Source: Thiorhodovibrio winogradskyi
Lineage (GTDB): Bacteria > Pseudomonadota > Gammaproteobacteria > Chromatiales > Chromatiaceae
NCBI RefSeq assembly: GCF_036208045.1
Contig: NZ_CP121472.1
Coordinates: forward strand, 1,375,531-1,439,530
DNA length: 64,000 nt
Reading direction: 5' to 3'
In this document: piece by piece, positions 56,351-64,000 of the stretch
How positions within the stretch are numbered: position 1 is the first letter of the stretch
Layout of the letters: each line of letters starts with the position of its first letter
Position numbers and translations under genes: made by a program
The notes under the pieces: model-generated
The model's database searches: none
Told to the model about the DNA's origin: nothing
Seen by the model: only the letters and a program-made list of their open reading frames with translations

Positions 56351-56536
56351 ATGACCGCTACAAGGATCTCCAGCCGAGAGCTTAATCAAGATCTTGGCCG
56401 CGCGAAACGAGCAGTCAAGGCAGGCTCGGTCGATCTGCTGCGGGAAAGGCGATATCTGTGCCATTCGCTGATGGGTTCAAGCTGGCGCCCGCGACGTCTC
56501 CCGGCTGGATCAGGGGCGAAAGTCGCTAGCAATTAG
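56351..56536 (+). pseudogene. truncated Phd/YefM-type antitoxin
   Basis: The first 27 residues (ATRISSRELNQDLGRAKRAV) are a clear match to the N-terminal DNA-binding helix of Phd/YefM antitoxins. After KAGSV, where an ITDRGKPAHVLL-type segment should follow, the sequence becomes unrelated in all frames (DLLRERRYLCHS), so the gene is broken by a rearrangement. No toxin gene is present. Confidence 0.6.
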
Positions 56537-56725
56537 GTGGTTGTATTCCACGGCGTCTGCTCGAATCGAGGTGAACCCCACCGGAAACCTTAAGGGGCGG
56601 ACCCTGGGATGTGGCGTTGCAGAGGCTGGATGAAGGCCTATAATTTAGGCTGCTTCCCCAAGTTCCTCGGCTTGTGATTGCACCGAAATCACGCCACCAC
56701 GCGCTCCAACGCGGTAATTCAGGTG

Positions 56726-57397
56726 ATGCCGACAGCCCAGGATCACAACGAGGAGACCATGCGCCAACTGGTGCTGGCGCTGCTTGATGGCGATCAAGCG
56801 CGGGCGAGCGATGCCGCGTTGGTGCTGCATAAGGCGGGCGTCGATAACGGGCGCATCATCGCCGATGGTATTGAGGCGGCCATGGCGCATCTCGATGCCA
56901 AATGTACCTTGCAGCAGTTCAATCTGCTGGAGATCATGCTCGCCGGGCGCTCGGTGACAGCAGTGATGAAGGTGCTCTTTCCGTCCGAAGCGCCGGTCGC
57001 GGCGACGCCCCGCGGCACTGTTGTGCTCGCCACCCTGGAAGGCGACGTGCATGATCTGGGCAAAAACATCCTGCGCATGATTCTCACTGTCGAGGGCTAT
57101 CGCGTCGTCGATTGCGGCAAGGATTGTCGGCTTGATCGGGTCATCGACACCATCCGCGAGGAAAACGCCTTCGCGGTCGGCATCAGCGGTCTGATCTCGC
57201 CGGTGGTGCCGCAGGTGCGTCGGTTGCGCGAGATCCTCAACAACCTAGATCTACCAGGGGTTCCCGTGCTGGCGGGTGGCGCGGCGCTGAAACAGATGTC
57301 CACCGCCAGCCTGAATGTTGATTACGTCGCCCAGACCGCTTTCGATGGCCTGCATTATTTGCAAGAAATGGCCGACCTGAATCCTGGACAGCGGTAA
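56726..57397 (+). CDS. corrinoid-binding methyltransferase protein
   Basis: A 223-residue B12-binding protein of the MtaC/MtbC/MtmC class. A helical cap (about 10-85) precedes the Rossmann-like corrinoid domain with EGDVHDLGKNI near residue 110, whose His is the lower ligand to cobalt, then VGISGLISPVV and GVPVLAGGAALK. It carries the methyl group between a donor-specific methyltransferase and MtaA-type enzyme. The start at 56726 is favoured because residues 3-25 complete the cap; ATG at 56759 has a stronger ribosome site. Its stop overlaps the next ATG (TAATG). Confidence 0.88.
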   Translation: MPTAQDHNEETMRQLVLALLDGDQARASDAALVLHKAGVDNGRIIADGIEAAMAHLDAKCTLQQFNLLEIMLAGRSVTAVMKVLFPSEAPVAATPRGTVVLATLEGDVHDLGKNILRMILTVEGYRVVDCGKDCRLDRVIDTIREENAFAVGISGLISPVVPQVRRLREILNNLDLPGVPVLAGGAALKQMSTASLNVDYVAQTAFDGLHYLQEMADLNPGQR

Positions 57398-58413
57398 TGA
57401 AGAGCCTGGAACGCATTGTCGCTACTGTAGCCTTTCGCGCGACAGATCGCACGCCGGTGATACCTCAGGTGTTTGGCCACGCTGCTGTGCTTTCTGGTGT
57501 CCCTTTGGAGGACTATGTGTGTGACGGCGCGCTTCTAGCGCGCTGCCAATTGGAAGCCCTGGCGCATTACCGCTATGACGCGGTTTTCGCCCTCATGGAC
57601 GTCAATGTGGAAGCCGAAGCGCTGGGTTTGCGGCTGAATTTCGCGGCCGACCGCTATCCAACGGTCCAGGCCCATGCCCTGGCGGCTGAATTGCTCGCCA
57701 CGGAGCCATTGCGGCTGCCCGATCCCGAGAGCGCCGGGCGCATGCCGGAACTCTTGCGGGCGGCGCATCTGCTGCGCGAGGCGCTTGGTGACGAGGTGGC
57801 GGTCGTGGGCTGCGTGCTAGGTCCTATGTCACTGTGCGCTCAGTTACTGGGTTTGGAAGCCGCGCTTTATCTGGCGATCGATGAACCGGAGCAGTTCATG
57901 CAACTGCTGGACTTTGCGACCGAGGTGCTCATCCGCTTCGGTGTCGCGCAAATCAATGCCGGTGTGCATCTGCCACTGGTGTTCGATCCCGCCGCCTCGC
58001 CGGAAATCATTCCCGTGCCCTTTTATCGCGAGTTCCTGGTGCCGCGCCTTGTGCGTCTCTTTAGCGCGTTGAAAGCCGCCGGTGCCCGCTTCAACTGGCT
58101 GCACACCACAGGTGCAATCGGAGCCATTCTGCCGTTTTATCCGCTGGCTGGGGTGGAGCTGGCTAATCTCGATTATGCCGTCGAACCCGAGCTTGCCATG
58201 CAGGGGCTTTCTTGGATTGCCATGAATGGCAATCTCAAGCCTTTGGATTTTGTCTACGGTGCTCCGGATGATATTGCCAAGGCGTCAGCGCGGCTACTGG
58301 ATCTGTTTGCCCCGCGCGGTGGCTTCATCCTGTCGTCTGGCTGCGAGATTCCGCCCGAGGCGCGGCCCGAGAACATCATGGCGCTGGTCGCAGCGGCGAT
58401 GTGTGAGTCTTGA
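57397..58413 (+). CDS. MtaA/uroporphyrinogen-decarboxylase-family methyltransferase
   Basis: A 338-residue UroD-superfamily protein, expected to move the methyl group from the corrinoid protein to a thiol or tetrahydrofolate-type acceptor. Blocks are RTPVIPQVFGHAAVLSG at the N-terminus and DPAASPEIIPVPFYREFLVPRLVRLF. The zinc site usual for MtaA (HxC...C) is incomplete: LHTTGAIG has the His but not the Cys, while SSGCEIP keeps the last Cys. Zinc binding or a different acceptor is therefore uncertain. It starts one base into the corrinoid gene's stop. Confidence 0.82.
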   Translation: MKSLERIVATVAFRATDRTPVIPQVFGHAAVLSGVPLEDYVCDGALLARCQLEALAHYRYDAVFALMDVNVEAEALGLRLNFAADRYPTVQAHALAAELLATEPLRLPDPESAGRMPELLRAAHLLREALGDEVAVVGCVLGPMSLCAQLLGLEAALYLAIDEPEQFMQLLDFATEVLIRFGVAQINAGVHLPLVFDPAASPEIIPVPFYREFLVPRLVRLFSALKAAGARFNWLHTTGAIGAILPFYPLAGVELANLDYAVEPELAMQGLSWIAMNGNLKPLDFVYGAPDDIAKASARLLDLFAPRGGFILSSGCEIPPEARPENIMALVAAAMCES

Positions 58414-60037
58414 TTCTGTGTCTTCTCTGATCGTCCGTACCACCGGCCAGACGCATCGCCTTGATTGTGAGCCGGGTCAGTCCTTGTTGGCAGGCTTGCT
58501 GGCCGCCGAGATCCCGCTGCGCGTGGGCTGCAATGGCAGCGGTGGTTGTGGGCTGTGCCTGGTGCGGGTCATCGCGGGGAGGGCCGATGCGCCGACGCCG
58601 GTCGAGGCGCTGCATCTCGAGGAGCCACAGTTGGCCGCCGGGGTGCGCCTAGCCTGCCAGATTGTCCCGCGCGGCGATCTTGAGTTGGAGATTTTGGCGC
58701 TTGCCGCGCGTCCCACCTTGCAGTATGAGCCGCCTGACCAGGCCGGTTTGCCGACCCGCACCCTGGCCACTAGCTGGTCCGCGTCCGCCGCTGGAAAGCT
58801 CGGCCTTGCGGTGGATCTTGGCACCAGCACCTTGTCGCTGGCGCTGTTCGACCTGGGCACTGGCGAGTGGCGCGGCGGCTGTCGCGGCGCGAATCCGCAG
58901 GGGCTCTTTGGTCAGGATATCCTCACCCGGCTGACGATGGCCGTTGATTCGCCGGCGCGAGCGTGCCAGATGCGCCAGTCGGTGATCGCGGCAATTGGCA
59001 CCGGCCTCCACGGTCTCGGGCGGCGCGCGGCGGCACGGCGCGAGAACATCGCGGCTGTGACCCTGGTTGCTAATCCGGCTATGTTGGCCCTGGTGACCGG
59101 CGACCGGATCGCGCGCCTGTTGGATCCGGTCAGCTGGTGGCAGCCTGTCGACTGGTCGCTTGATGAGCCAAGGGACTGGGCACAGGCCTGGGGCATCGAC
59201 CCCGCCAGCCGGATTAACCTGGTGCCGCCCCTGTCGGGACTCATTGGCTCAGATTTGCTGGCCGGGCTGATCGCAACCAACCTGACCGTGGATAGCGGCC
59301 CTGGTTTGCTGATTGACTTCGGTACCAATTCCGAGATCGCTCTGTGGGATGGCATGAGCCTATGGGTCAGCTCGGCGGCTGGCGGGCCGGCCTTCGAGGC
59401 CAATGGGTTGCGCTGCGGTTTGCCGGCGGAACCGGGCGCCATCGACCGCCTTGTGTTCCGTGACGGTCTACCGGAATGGCGGGTGATCGGCGGTGGCCCA
59501 CCGCGGGGTTTTTGCGGCACCGGTCTGGTTGACTTGATTGCCGGTTTGCGCCAGGCGGACTGGCTCAGTGAGCGCGGCCATTTAACGCCCGAATGGTCGG
59601 CCAGCGGTTTCGCCCTCGCTGCCGCGGGCGATGTACCGCGCTTGAGCGGTGCCGATGTGGATCGGTTTCAAACCGCCAAAGCCGCCATTGGTTGCGGTAT
59701 CGCGCTGCTGCTGGACCGGACCGGGCTGGCCGTCGCAGATCTTCAGCGGATCGCTGTTGGCGGCACCTTTGGCCAGGGGCTTGATATCGCCAATGCCTCG
59801 GCCATTGGGTTGCTGCCGGCGGTGGCGCCCGAGCGGATCGCCCTGTGCGGCAACACGGCGCTTGCCGGCGCGGCAGCCCTGCTGCTGAGCCCCGAGCGGC
59901 TTGAACACCTGAGCGCGCTGCGGGCTGCTGCCCAGGTGATGAATTTGGCGCTTGAGCCCGAGTTCGAAGCCACTTTCCTGGATCATCTTTATCTGCGTCC
60001 GCTGGGCCCGGGAGCCAGGGGAGATGATCCGACATGA
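58403..60037 (+). CDS. ferredoxin-DUF4445 corrinoid reductive activator
   Basis: A 544-residue protein of the RACE/RamA-like class. The N-terminal 2Fe-2S ferredoxin has the Cys set CNGSGGCGLC plus a later Cys (RLACQIV). A linker leads to the ASKHA-type DUF4445 domain (LGLAVDLGTSTLSLALFDL, LLIDFGTNSEIALWD, VGGTFGQGLDIANA). Such proteins use ATP to restore inactive Co(II) corrinoid to Co(I). Start GTG at 58403 overlaps the methyltransferase by 11 bases; a GTG at 58418 is possible. The stop overlaps the next gene. Confidence 0.85.
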   Translation: MSLDSVSSLIVRTTGQTHRLDCEPGQSLLAGLLAAEIPLRVGCNGSGGCGLCLVRVIAGRADAPTPVEALHLEEPQLAAGVRLACQIVPRGDLELEILALAARPTLQYEPPDQAGLPTRTLATSWSASAAGKLGLAVDLGTSTLSLALFDLGTGEWRGGCRGANPQGLFGQDILTRLTMAVDSPARACQMRQSVIAAIGTGLHGLGRRAAARRENIAAVTLVANPAMLALVTGDRIARLLDPVSWWQPVDWSLDEPRDWAQAWGIDPASRINLVPPLSGLIGSDLLAGLIATNLTVDSGPGLLIDFGTNSEIALWDGMSLWVSSAAGGPAFEANGLRCGLPAEPGAIDRLVFRDGLPEWRVIGGGPPRGFCGTGLVDLIAGLRQADWLSERGHLTPEWSASGFALAAAGDVPRLSGADVDRFQTAKAAIGCGIALLLDRTGLAVADLQRIAVGGTFGQGLDIANASAIGLLPAVAPERIALCGNTALAGAAALLLSPERLEHLSALRAAAQVMNLALEPEFEATFLDHLYLRPLGPGARGDDPT

Positions 60038-61698
60038 TGGCGGCGCAATCCATGGTGGGCGCGCCTGTGATCGCGCTGGCCCAATATCTGACCGGTCTCA
60101 CAGTTCAGCAGGATATCTGGGGCGAGGTGACCGGCGCCATGATCAGCCTCTTTGACGCTGAACTGTGTGCAATCGGCGAGCGTGACAAGAGCGGGGCGAT
60201 CCAACTCCAGGCTTGGGCCTATGCTGATCCGGCCTTGGCGGCGTATTGGTCCACCGAGGCCGAGGCCGAGGCTGAGCGAGTTCGGGATCAGGATCGAGAT
60301 CTGCGCGAATGCATCGCTGAAACCCTCGATACTGGCTTCCTTGGCTGGTGGCAAAGTCAACCCGAGCCGGAGCCAATGACGCTCATTTGCTTGCCGATCA
60401 CGCGCGAGTCCCGGGTTACCAACGTGCTGGTCGTTGGGCACCGCCGTGCCGAGTCGCCGTCCAATGAGCGGCTGAACCTTTACCTCGCGGTGGCAGGGCT
60501 GGTCGGAACCGCCGCGACTCGGCTGGCTGCGGAGCGGGAGTTGCACGAACACCGCCACCATCTGGCCGCGCTGGTCGAGGCGCGCACCGCCGAGTTGCAC
60601 GCGGCCAATGCGCAATTGCAACGGGAAATCCGCGAGCGTCAACGCACCCAGGACATCATGGCGGCACGTCTGCGACTGATTGCCCTGGCTGACTCGCACA
60701 GCCTGGCCGAGTTGCTGCGTGCCACCCTCGATGAGGTGGAAGCGCTGACCGATAGTCACATCGGTTTCTACCATTTCATTGGACTCGACCAGCGCACCGT
60801 GTCGCTCCAAGCCTGGTCGACCAATACCCTCCGCGACATGTGCAAGATCCAGGGCGAGGGGCAGCATTATCCCATTGATCAGGCTGGGGTTTGGGTCGAT
60901 AGCGTGCGCCAGCGCCGTGCCATCATTCATAACGACTATCTCGGGCTACCACATCGCAAGGGACTGCCACCCGGACATGCGCCTGTTATCCGAATGCTCA
61001 CAGTGCCTGTGATCCGTGTCGAGCGTGTCGTCGCCATCCTGGGTGTTGGCAACAAGCCCGACGACTATCGCGAAGAGGATGTCAGCACTGTTGCCGGACT
61101 CGCCGATCTGGCCTGGGAGACAGTCGAGAGCAAACGCTTGCAGGATCTGCTGCGCCACCAGGCCACGACCGACGAACTCACCGGCCTGGCCAACCGCCGC
61201 GCCTTCATGGACCAGGCCGGCCGGGAACTCAAACGCGCGCAGCGCCATGGGAAGCTTTTCTCCCTTGCGTTGATCGATCTCGACCGCTTCAAACAGATCA
61301 ACGACACCCACGGCCATGCGGTCGGGGACCAGGCGCTCGTCGCCTTGACGCGAGTCTGCCTCGACAGCATCCGTGAGATTGATCTATTGGCGCGTTTAGG
61401 TGGCGACGAGTTCGCTCTGCTCCTGCCAGAAACCGACCAAGCCCTGGCTTACCAGGTTGTCGAGCGCATGCGCCTGGCGCTGACGGCTCGGCCGGTGCGT
61501 TGCGGCGATCTGGACGTCAAACTCAGCATCAGCGCTGGTGTTGCCTGCCACGCGCACCCAGAGCAGTCCCTCGATGCCCTGCTGATCGCCACGGATCAGG
61601 CGCTCTACCGCGCCAAGGAAGCCGGGCGCAATCGGGTGGTTGTCTCGGCGCGGGCGGGAGAATACATCGTCAAAGCCGAGTCTGTAACTATTGCGTGA
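60034..61698 (+). CDS. GAF-GAF-GGDEF diguanylate cyclase
   Basis: A 554-residue soluble protein: an N-terminal GAF-like domain, a coiled coil (HRHHLAALVEARTAELHAANAQLQREI), a second GAF domain (TDSHIGFYHFIGLDQRTVSLQAWS, CKIQGEGQHYPIDQAGVW) and a GGDEF domain with an intact ARLGGDEFALLLP and RFKQINDTHGHAVGDQ. It should make c-di-GMP. The start overlaps the activator gene by four bases (ATGA), so its expression is tied to the corrinoid operon, suggesting the GAF domains sense something linked to methyl or redox metabolism. Confidence 0.9.
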   Translation: MMAAQSMVGAPVIALAQYLTGLTVQQDIWGEVTGAMISLFDAELCAIGERDKSGAIQLQAWAYADPALAAYWSTEAEAEAERVRDQDRDLRECIAETLDTGFLGWWQSQPEPEPMTLICLPITRESRVTNVLVVGHRRAESPSNERLNLYLAVAGLVGTAATRLAAERELHEHRHHLAALVEARTAELHAANAQLQREIRERQRTQDIMAARLRLIALADSHSLAELLRATLDEVEALTDSHIGFYHFIGLDQRTVSLQAWSTNTLRDMCKIQGEGQHYPIDQAGVWVDSVRQRRAIIHNDYLGLPHRKGLPPGHAPVIRMLTVPVIRVERVVAILGVGNKPDDYREEDVSTVAGLADLAWETVESKRLQDLLRHQATTDELTGLANRRAFMDQAGRELKRAQRHGKLFSLALIDLDRFKQINDTHGHAVGDQALVALTRVCLDSIREIDLLARLGGDEFALLLPETDQALAYQVVERMRLALTARPVRCGDLDVKLSISAGVACHAHPEQSLDALLIATDQALYRAKEAGRNRVVVSARAGEYIVKAESVTIA

Positions 61699-61765
61699 TA
61701 TTGACGATCTCCCGCGCGCACGAGGTGGCCAGCAGGTGCAGCCGCTGCTGCGCTCGGAAGAGGAA
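61690..61765 (-). pseudogene. fragment of an L,D-transpeptidase gene
   Basis: About 75 bases match the catalytic region of the gene at 54998-55996 (its 55238-55315 segment), in the same minus orientation and with clear nucleotide similarity. The frame is broken: after SSGCTCWPPRA two bases are missing relative to the intact gene. It abuts the stop of the GGDEF gene. The rest of the gap to 62034 holds no gene with a ribosome site; a plus-strand frame ending at 61919 reads coding-like but starts inside the GGDEF gene. Confidence 0.65.
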
Positions 61766-62034
61766 TTCACCTTGCTCACTGGAACAACTCAAACTCCTGC
61801 AATTGGCTTTCCGCGAGTGCGTGGTTCCCGTCGATGACCCGCGAGCGTTTCAAATCCTCAATAGCCGCGAATATGGCGCCAGTCATGCTTGCGACAGTGC
61901 CATGTATTGGGTTGACTAGGCGAAGGCGGGTGGCGTTTGAAATCATTCCATTCCGAGGTGTTGGCTTTTCTTGCAGCTTGGTTCAGCGCGCGTGAGAATT
62001 GCCATTGTTGGGTCAACCGGGATGGAGAGAGATC

Positions 62035-62898
62035 ATGATGAGTGACAAGGCTGGAACGCAGCGCAAAGCGTCCGCTGCGGAGGTTGGAGAGGAAGCAGCC
62101 TCCTCGAAGGAGGAGAGGGATGCGCGCTTGGATGTCACCAAATGGCTGGAGGAGCTTAGCTTGCGCTGGGCTAACCGGCTGGATGGGATCGCGGATCGGG
62201 TCCGCGCCGAGGCGGCGGATGCCGAGACCAGGGTCTTGGACTCGCGCCAACTTGGGAGTCTGATTGCCTCGCAGTTTGACGTCCAGCTGATCGAGGATTT
62301 GGGCCGGGACTACCTGGAGTGGCGCGGGATGGATGGCGTAGTCATTGAGGGGCAGTGCTTGTCCATGCTGGAGATCGCGATCAAGCAGACGGTGTCGCTG
62401 CGCACCGCACGCGCATCGCCCGTCTCGGTGCCGAGCACGCGGCCTTATCGTTGGGCGGCGGCCTCTATCGCCGGGGGCGTGCTTGGCATCTGGCTCTCGG
62501 GCGGTGGCAGCGGGGTAGGGACCGGGCTGTTGGCCCTGGTTGGGGCGACAGGCGCGGTTGCCGCAGTGGACTATTTCGCGCGTCAGCCGGAGGTGCGGGC
62601 CTTCTCGCGGTGGCAAGGGGATGGTGGCGTCGCGCAGGCCGATTCGGGACGGAGCGCGGTAGCGCGTTCGTCTTTCCTGGGGCGACCACTGGTTTGGTTG
62701 CGCACGCGTACGCGCCAAGGGACTCTGCGTTTAGTGGCTCGAATTGTTGACTTCGTGCTTGAGCCCGAGCATGCGCCCGATGCATTCTCGGATAGTCAGG
62801 TGCGCGAAGATGTGGCGCGGGTTCTTCGGTTTGCGGCCATCATTGTCTTTTCGTGCCTAGAGGCCAGTGGTGACCCTGGATCAGATAGGGAGCGATAG
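62035..62898 (+). CDS. hypothetical membrane-associated protein
   Basis: A 287-residue protein with a charged, helical N-terminal half (LDVTKWLEELSLRWANRLDGIADRVRAEAADAE), a central region with Gly-rich likely membrane segments (AAASIAGGVLGIWLSGGGSGVGTGLLALVGATGAVAAVDYF), and a basic C-terminal part. The ATG at 62035 has GGAGAGA upstream. Family not recognised. Its stop shares its G with the GTG start of the next small gene. Confidence 0.65.
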   Translation: MMSDKAGTQRKASAAEVGEEAASSKEERDARLDVTKWLEELSLRWANRLDGIADRVRAEAADAETRVLDSRQLGSLIASQFDVQLIEDLGRDYLEWRGMDGVVIEGQCLSMLEIAIKQTVSLRTARASPVSVPSTRPYRWAAASIAGGVLGIWLSGGGSGVGTGLLALVGATGAVAAVDYFARQPEVRAFSRWQGDGGVAQADSGRSAVARSSFLGRPLVWLRTRTRQGTLRLVARIVDFVLEPEHAPDAFSDSQVREDVARVLRFAAIIVFSCLEASGDPGSDRER

Positions 62899-63068
62899 TG
62901 TTACTGTTACTGGACAATGAAGGCGATTTGTTCCTGTTTCTGTTTCTGGTCTTGATCGGTTTTGTGGTCCCTGGGTTGATCAAGATCGTCGGTCAGCCTG
63001 CCGGCACCCTGGCCGCGCGGGCGATTCAGTCATCGGGAGACGATGTTCATTCGCATCTTGAGCATTAG
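62898..63068 (+). CDS. small membrane protein, 56 residues
   Basis: Starts at GTG 62898, sharing the last base of the previous stop. The product VLLLLDNEGDLFLFLFLVLIGFVVPGLIKIVGQ has one strong membrane helix (about 11-30) and a soluble tail ending HSHLEH. GGGAG lies just upstream. It overlaps the DUF1848 frame by 26 bases. Coupling to the preceding membrane-associated gene suggests a joint role. Confidence 0.55.
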   Translation: MLLLLDNEGDLFLFLFLVLIGFVVPGLIKIVGQPAGTLAARAIQSSGDDVHSHLEH

Positions 63069-63597
63069 CCGGCGCACTGACATTCCCGCCTTTTATGGCC
63101 AGTGGTTCATCAAGCGGGTGCGGGCAGGATGGTTCGCGGTGCCTAATCCCTTCAACGCCAAACAGGTCTCGCGGATCGAGCTTCGAGATGGTCAGTTGAT
63201 CGCGGATTTGGCCCGGATGGCGGGCGAACTGTGCTTCGAGATCCAAGGCTGTGCCGAAACCATTGATCTGCGGCTCTGGGGTGTGCGGCCCGGCAAATGC
63301 ATTGACAATGACCTGATGCGACGCGTCTTCGGCCTGGCGGCTCCGGCACGCAAGGACAGGAGCCAGCGCAGGGTTTGCGGCTGTATCGAAAGCCGCGACA
63401 TCGACATGTATGACAGTTGCACCTTTGGTTGCGCTTATTGCTATGCGACACGCAGCTTTGCCACCGCCCGGCGCCATCGGCAGGCGCATGATCCCGCGTC
63501 GGAATCGCTGCTGGGTCGGTATCGGGCGCCACCGGCGACCTCGACCGGGAAGGCGGGAGCCGCGCGTGTGCCAGTGCAAGGCGACTTGTTCGGTTGA
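63043..63597 (+). pseudogene. DUF1848 family protein, internally shortened
   Basis: A 184-residue frame with the two ends of DUF1848: the start ILSISRRTDIPAFYGQWFIKRVRAGWFAVPNPFNAKQVSRI and the Cys-rich end RVCGCIESRDIDMYDSCTFGCAYCYATRSF. DUF1848 proteins are near 300 residues; about 110 residues of the middle are missing after VSRIELR. The frame is still open, so a short product may exist, but function is probably lost. Confidence 0.6.
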
Positions 63598-63661
63598 TTT
63601 GGGACTGGGCCGCGAAGATGCAGAGCCCAGATGACGGCCCGGATAGCGATCAGGATGACGA

Positions 63662-64000
63662 TTAGGATGAGGGCGCGGCGGCCCAGTCCTCGGCTTGGGC
63701 CAGTTCCTCGTCGGTTTCCCGCATCAAGAGGGTGACGGCGTCCTTGAAGCGGGTGTCGGTGATTCTCGCCCGGTGCAGTCGGGCCATGTAGAGCGTGGCC
63801 TGACTGAAGTCGCAATCGAGCAGTTCGGCGTGGGAGAAATTGGCGTGGTGCAGGGACGCGGCGGTAAAGCGCGTGGTGCGGCAGATGGCTTGCTCAAACT
63901 GACCATTGACCAGGTTGGCCTCGCACAGGTCGGCGCGCTCCAGGGTCGCCTGGTTGAAAATGGCCTGTGGCAGCTTGGCCTTGACAAAGTGCGTGCCGCG
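63662..64000 (-). CDS. pentapeptide-repeat protein (partial)
   Basis: The frame runs from the window end to TAA at 63662, giving the last 112 residues. Pentapeptide-type repeats are visible: ATLERADLCEANLVNGQFEQA, TAASLHHANFSHAELLDCDFSQATLYMARLHRARI. A short acidic tail follows (DEELAQAEDWAAAPSS). Such right-handed beta-helices occur in DNA mimics, gyrase protectors and secretion-linked proteins; the missing N-terminus prevents a choice. Confidence 0.8.
   Translation of the reverse strand, partial: RGTHFVKAKLPQAIFNQATLERADLCEANLVNGQFEQAICRTTRFTAASLHHANFSHAELLDCDFSQATLYMARLHRARITDTRFKDAVTLLMRETDEELAQAEDWAAAPSS

Noticed and set aside
61858-62718. 286-residue open frame on the minus strand
   Set aside because: Antisense of the gene at 62035-62898, which has a good ribosome site and coherent hydrophobic segments.

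Overview
The window is about 64 kb of high-GC chromosomal DNA from a gammaproteobacterium. The gene set points to a purple-sulfur or sulfur-oxidising lineage such as Chromatiaceae: a CsoS1D-type carboxysome shell protein, DUF2333 and DUF6776 proteins, bactofilin, FeoB with FeoC, a BLUF photoreceptor, an Mrp/Mbh-type antiporter operon and corrinoid methyl-transfer genes. The taxonomic call is inference; no rRNA gene is present.

Region 1 (1-10.1 kb) is accessory DNA. It holds the N-terminal part of an SNF2-like helicase, small membrane and secreted proteins (one made of 16-residue repeats), an RDD protein, a DUF4124 protein, a DUF697 pair, an RMF-like protein, a BLUF-PsiE fusion, and a small mobile-element remnant next to tRNA-Ser(GGA): a CsrA-like regulator, a DUF4224 protein and what may be a lost integrase. 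A stretch of about 350 bases with dense hairpins precedes the csrA-like gene and is the best candidate here for an undescribed RNA. Long inverted repeats lie at 4.1 kb and 7.3 kb, and a perfect palindrome at 6.6 kb.

Region 2 (10.2-29.5 kb) is mostly housekeeping and signalling: a DUF938 methyltransferase, a 2OG-Fe oxygenase with a receiver-like partner, FeoB/FeoC, a REC-REC-PAS-GGDEF-EAL protein beside a large hybrid histidine kinase whose Hpt domain carries a tetrapeptide repeat, RadA, a CorC-type CBS protein, the AmmeMemoRadiSam trio and RdgC.

Region 3 (29.5-40 kb) is one leftward operon of ten overlapping or closely spaced genes for an Mrp/Mbh-like multisubunit cation/proton antiporter (E, F, G, MbhD-like, MbhE/B-like, C and four NuoL/M/N-type subunits). 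The last subunit carries a C-terminal peptidoglycan-binding domain.

Region 4 (40-56 kb) has DUF2333, a PfkB kinase overlapping a membrane-anchored SUMF1-type protein, DUF6776, bactofilin, RpiA divergent from IlvA, a CsoS1D-type shell protein, LipA, a lone GrpE-like protein, a PepSY/response regulator/histidine kinase set and an L,D-transpeptidase-like secreted protein.

Region 5 (56-64 kb) holds an overlapping operon: corrinoid protein, MtaA-like methyltransferase, ferredoxin-ASKHA corrinoid activator and a GAF-GAF-GGDEF cyclase. After it come decayed or shortened genes (an L,D-transpeptidase fragment, a DUF1848 protein with an apparent internal deletion), a small membrane protein and a pentapeptide-repeat protein cut by the window end. 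Short in-frame tandem repeats in protein tails recur throughout.
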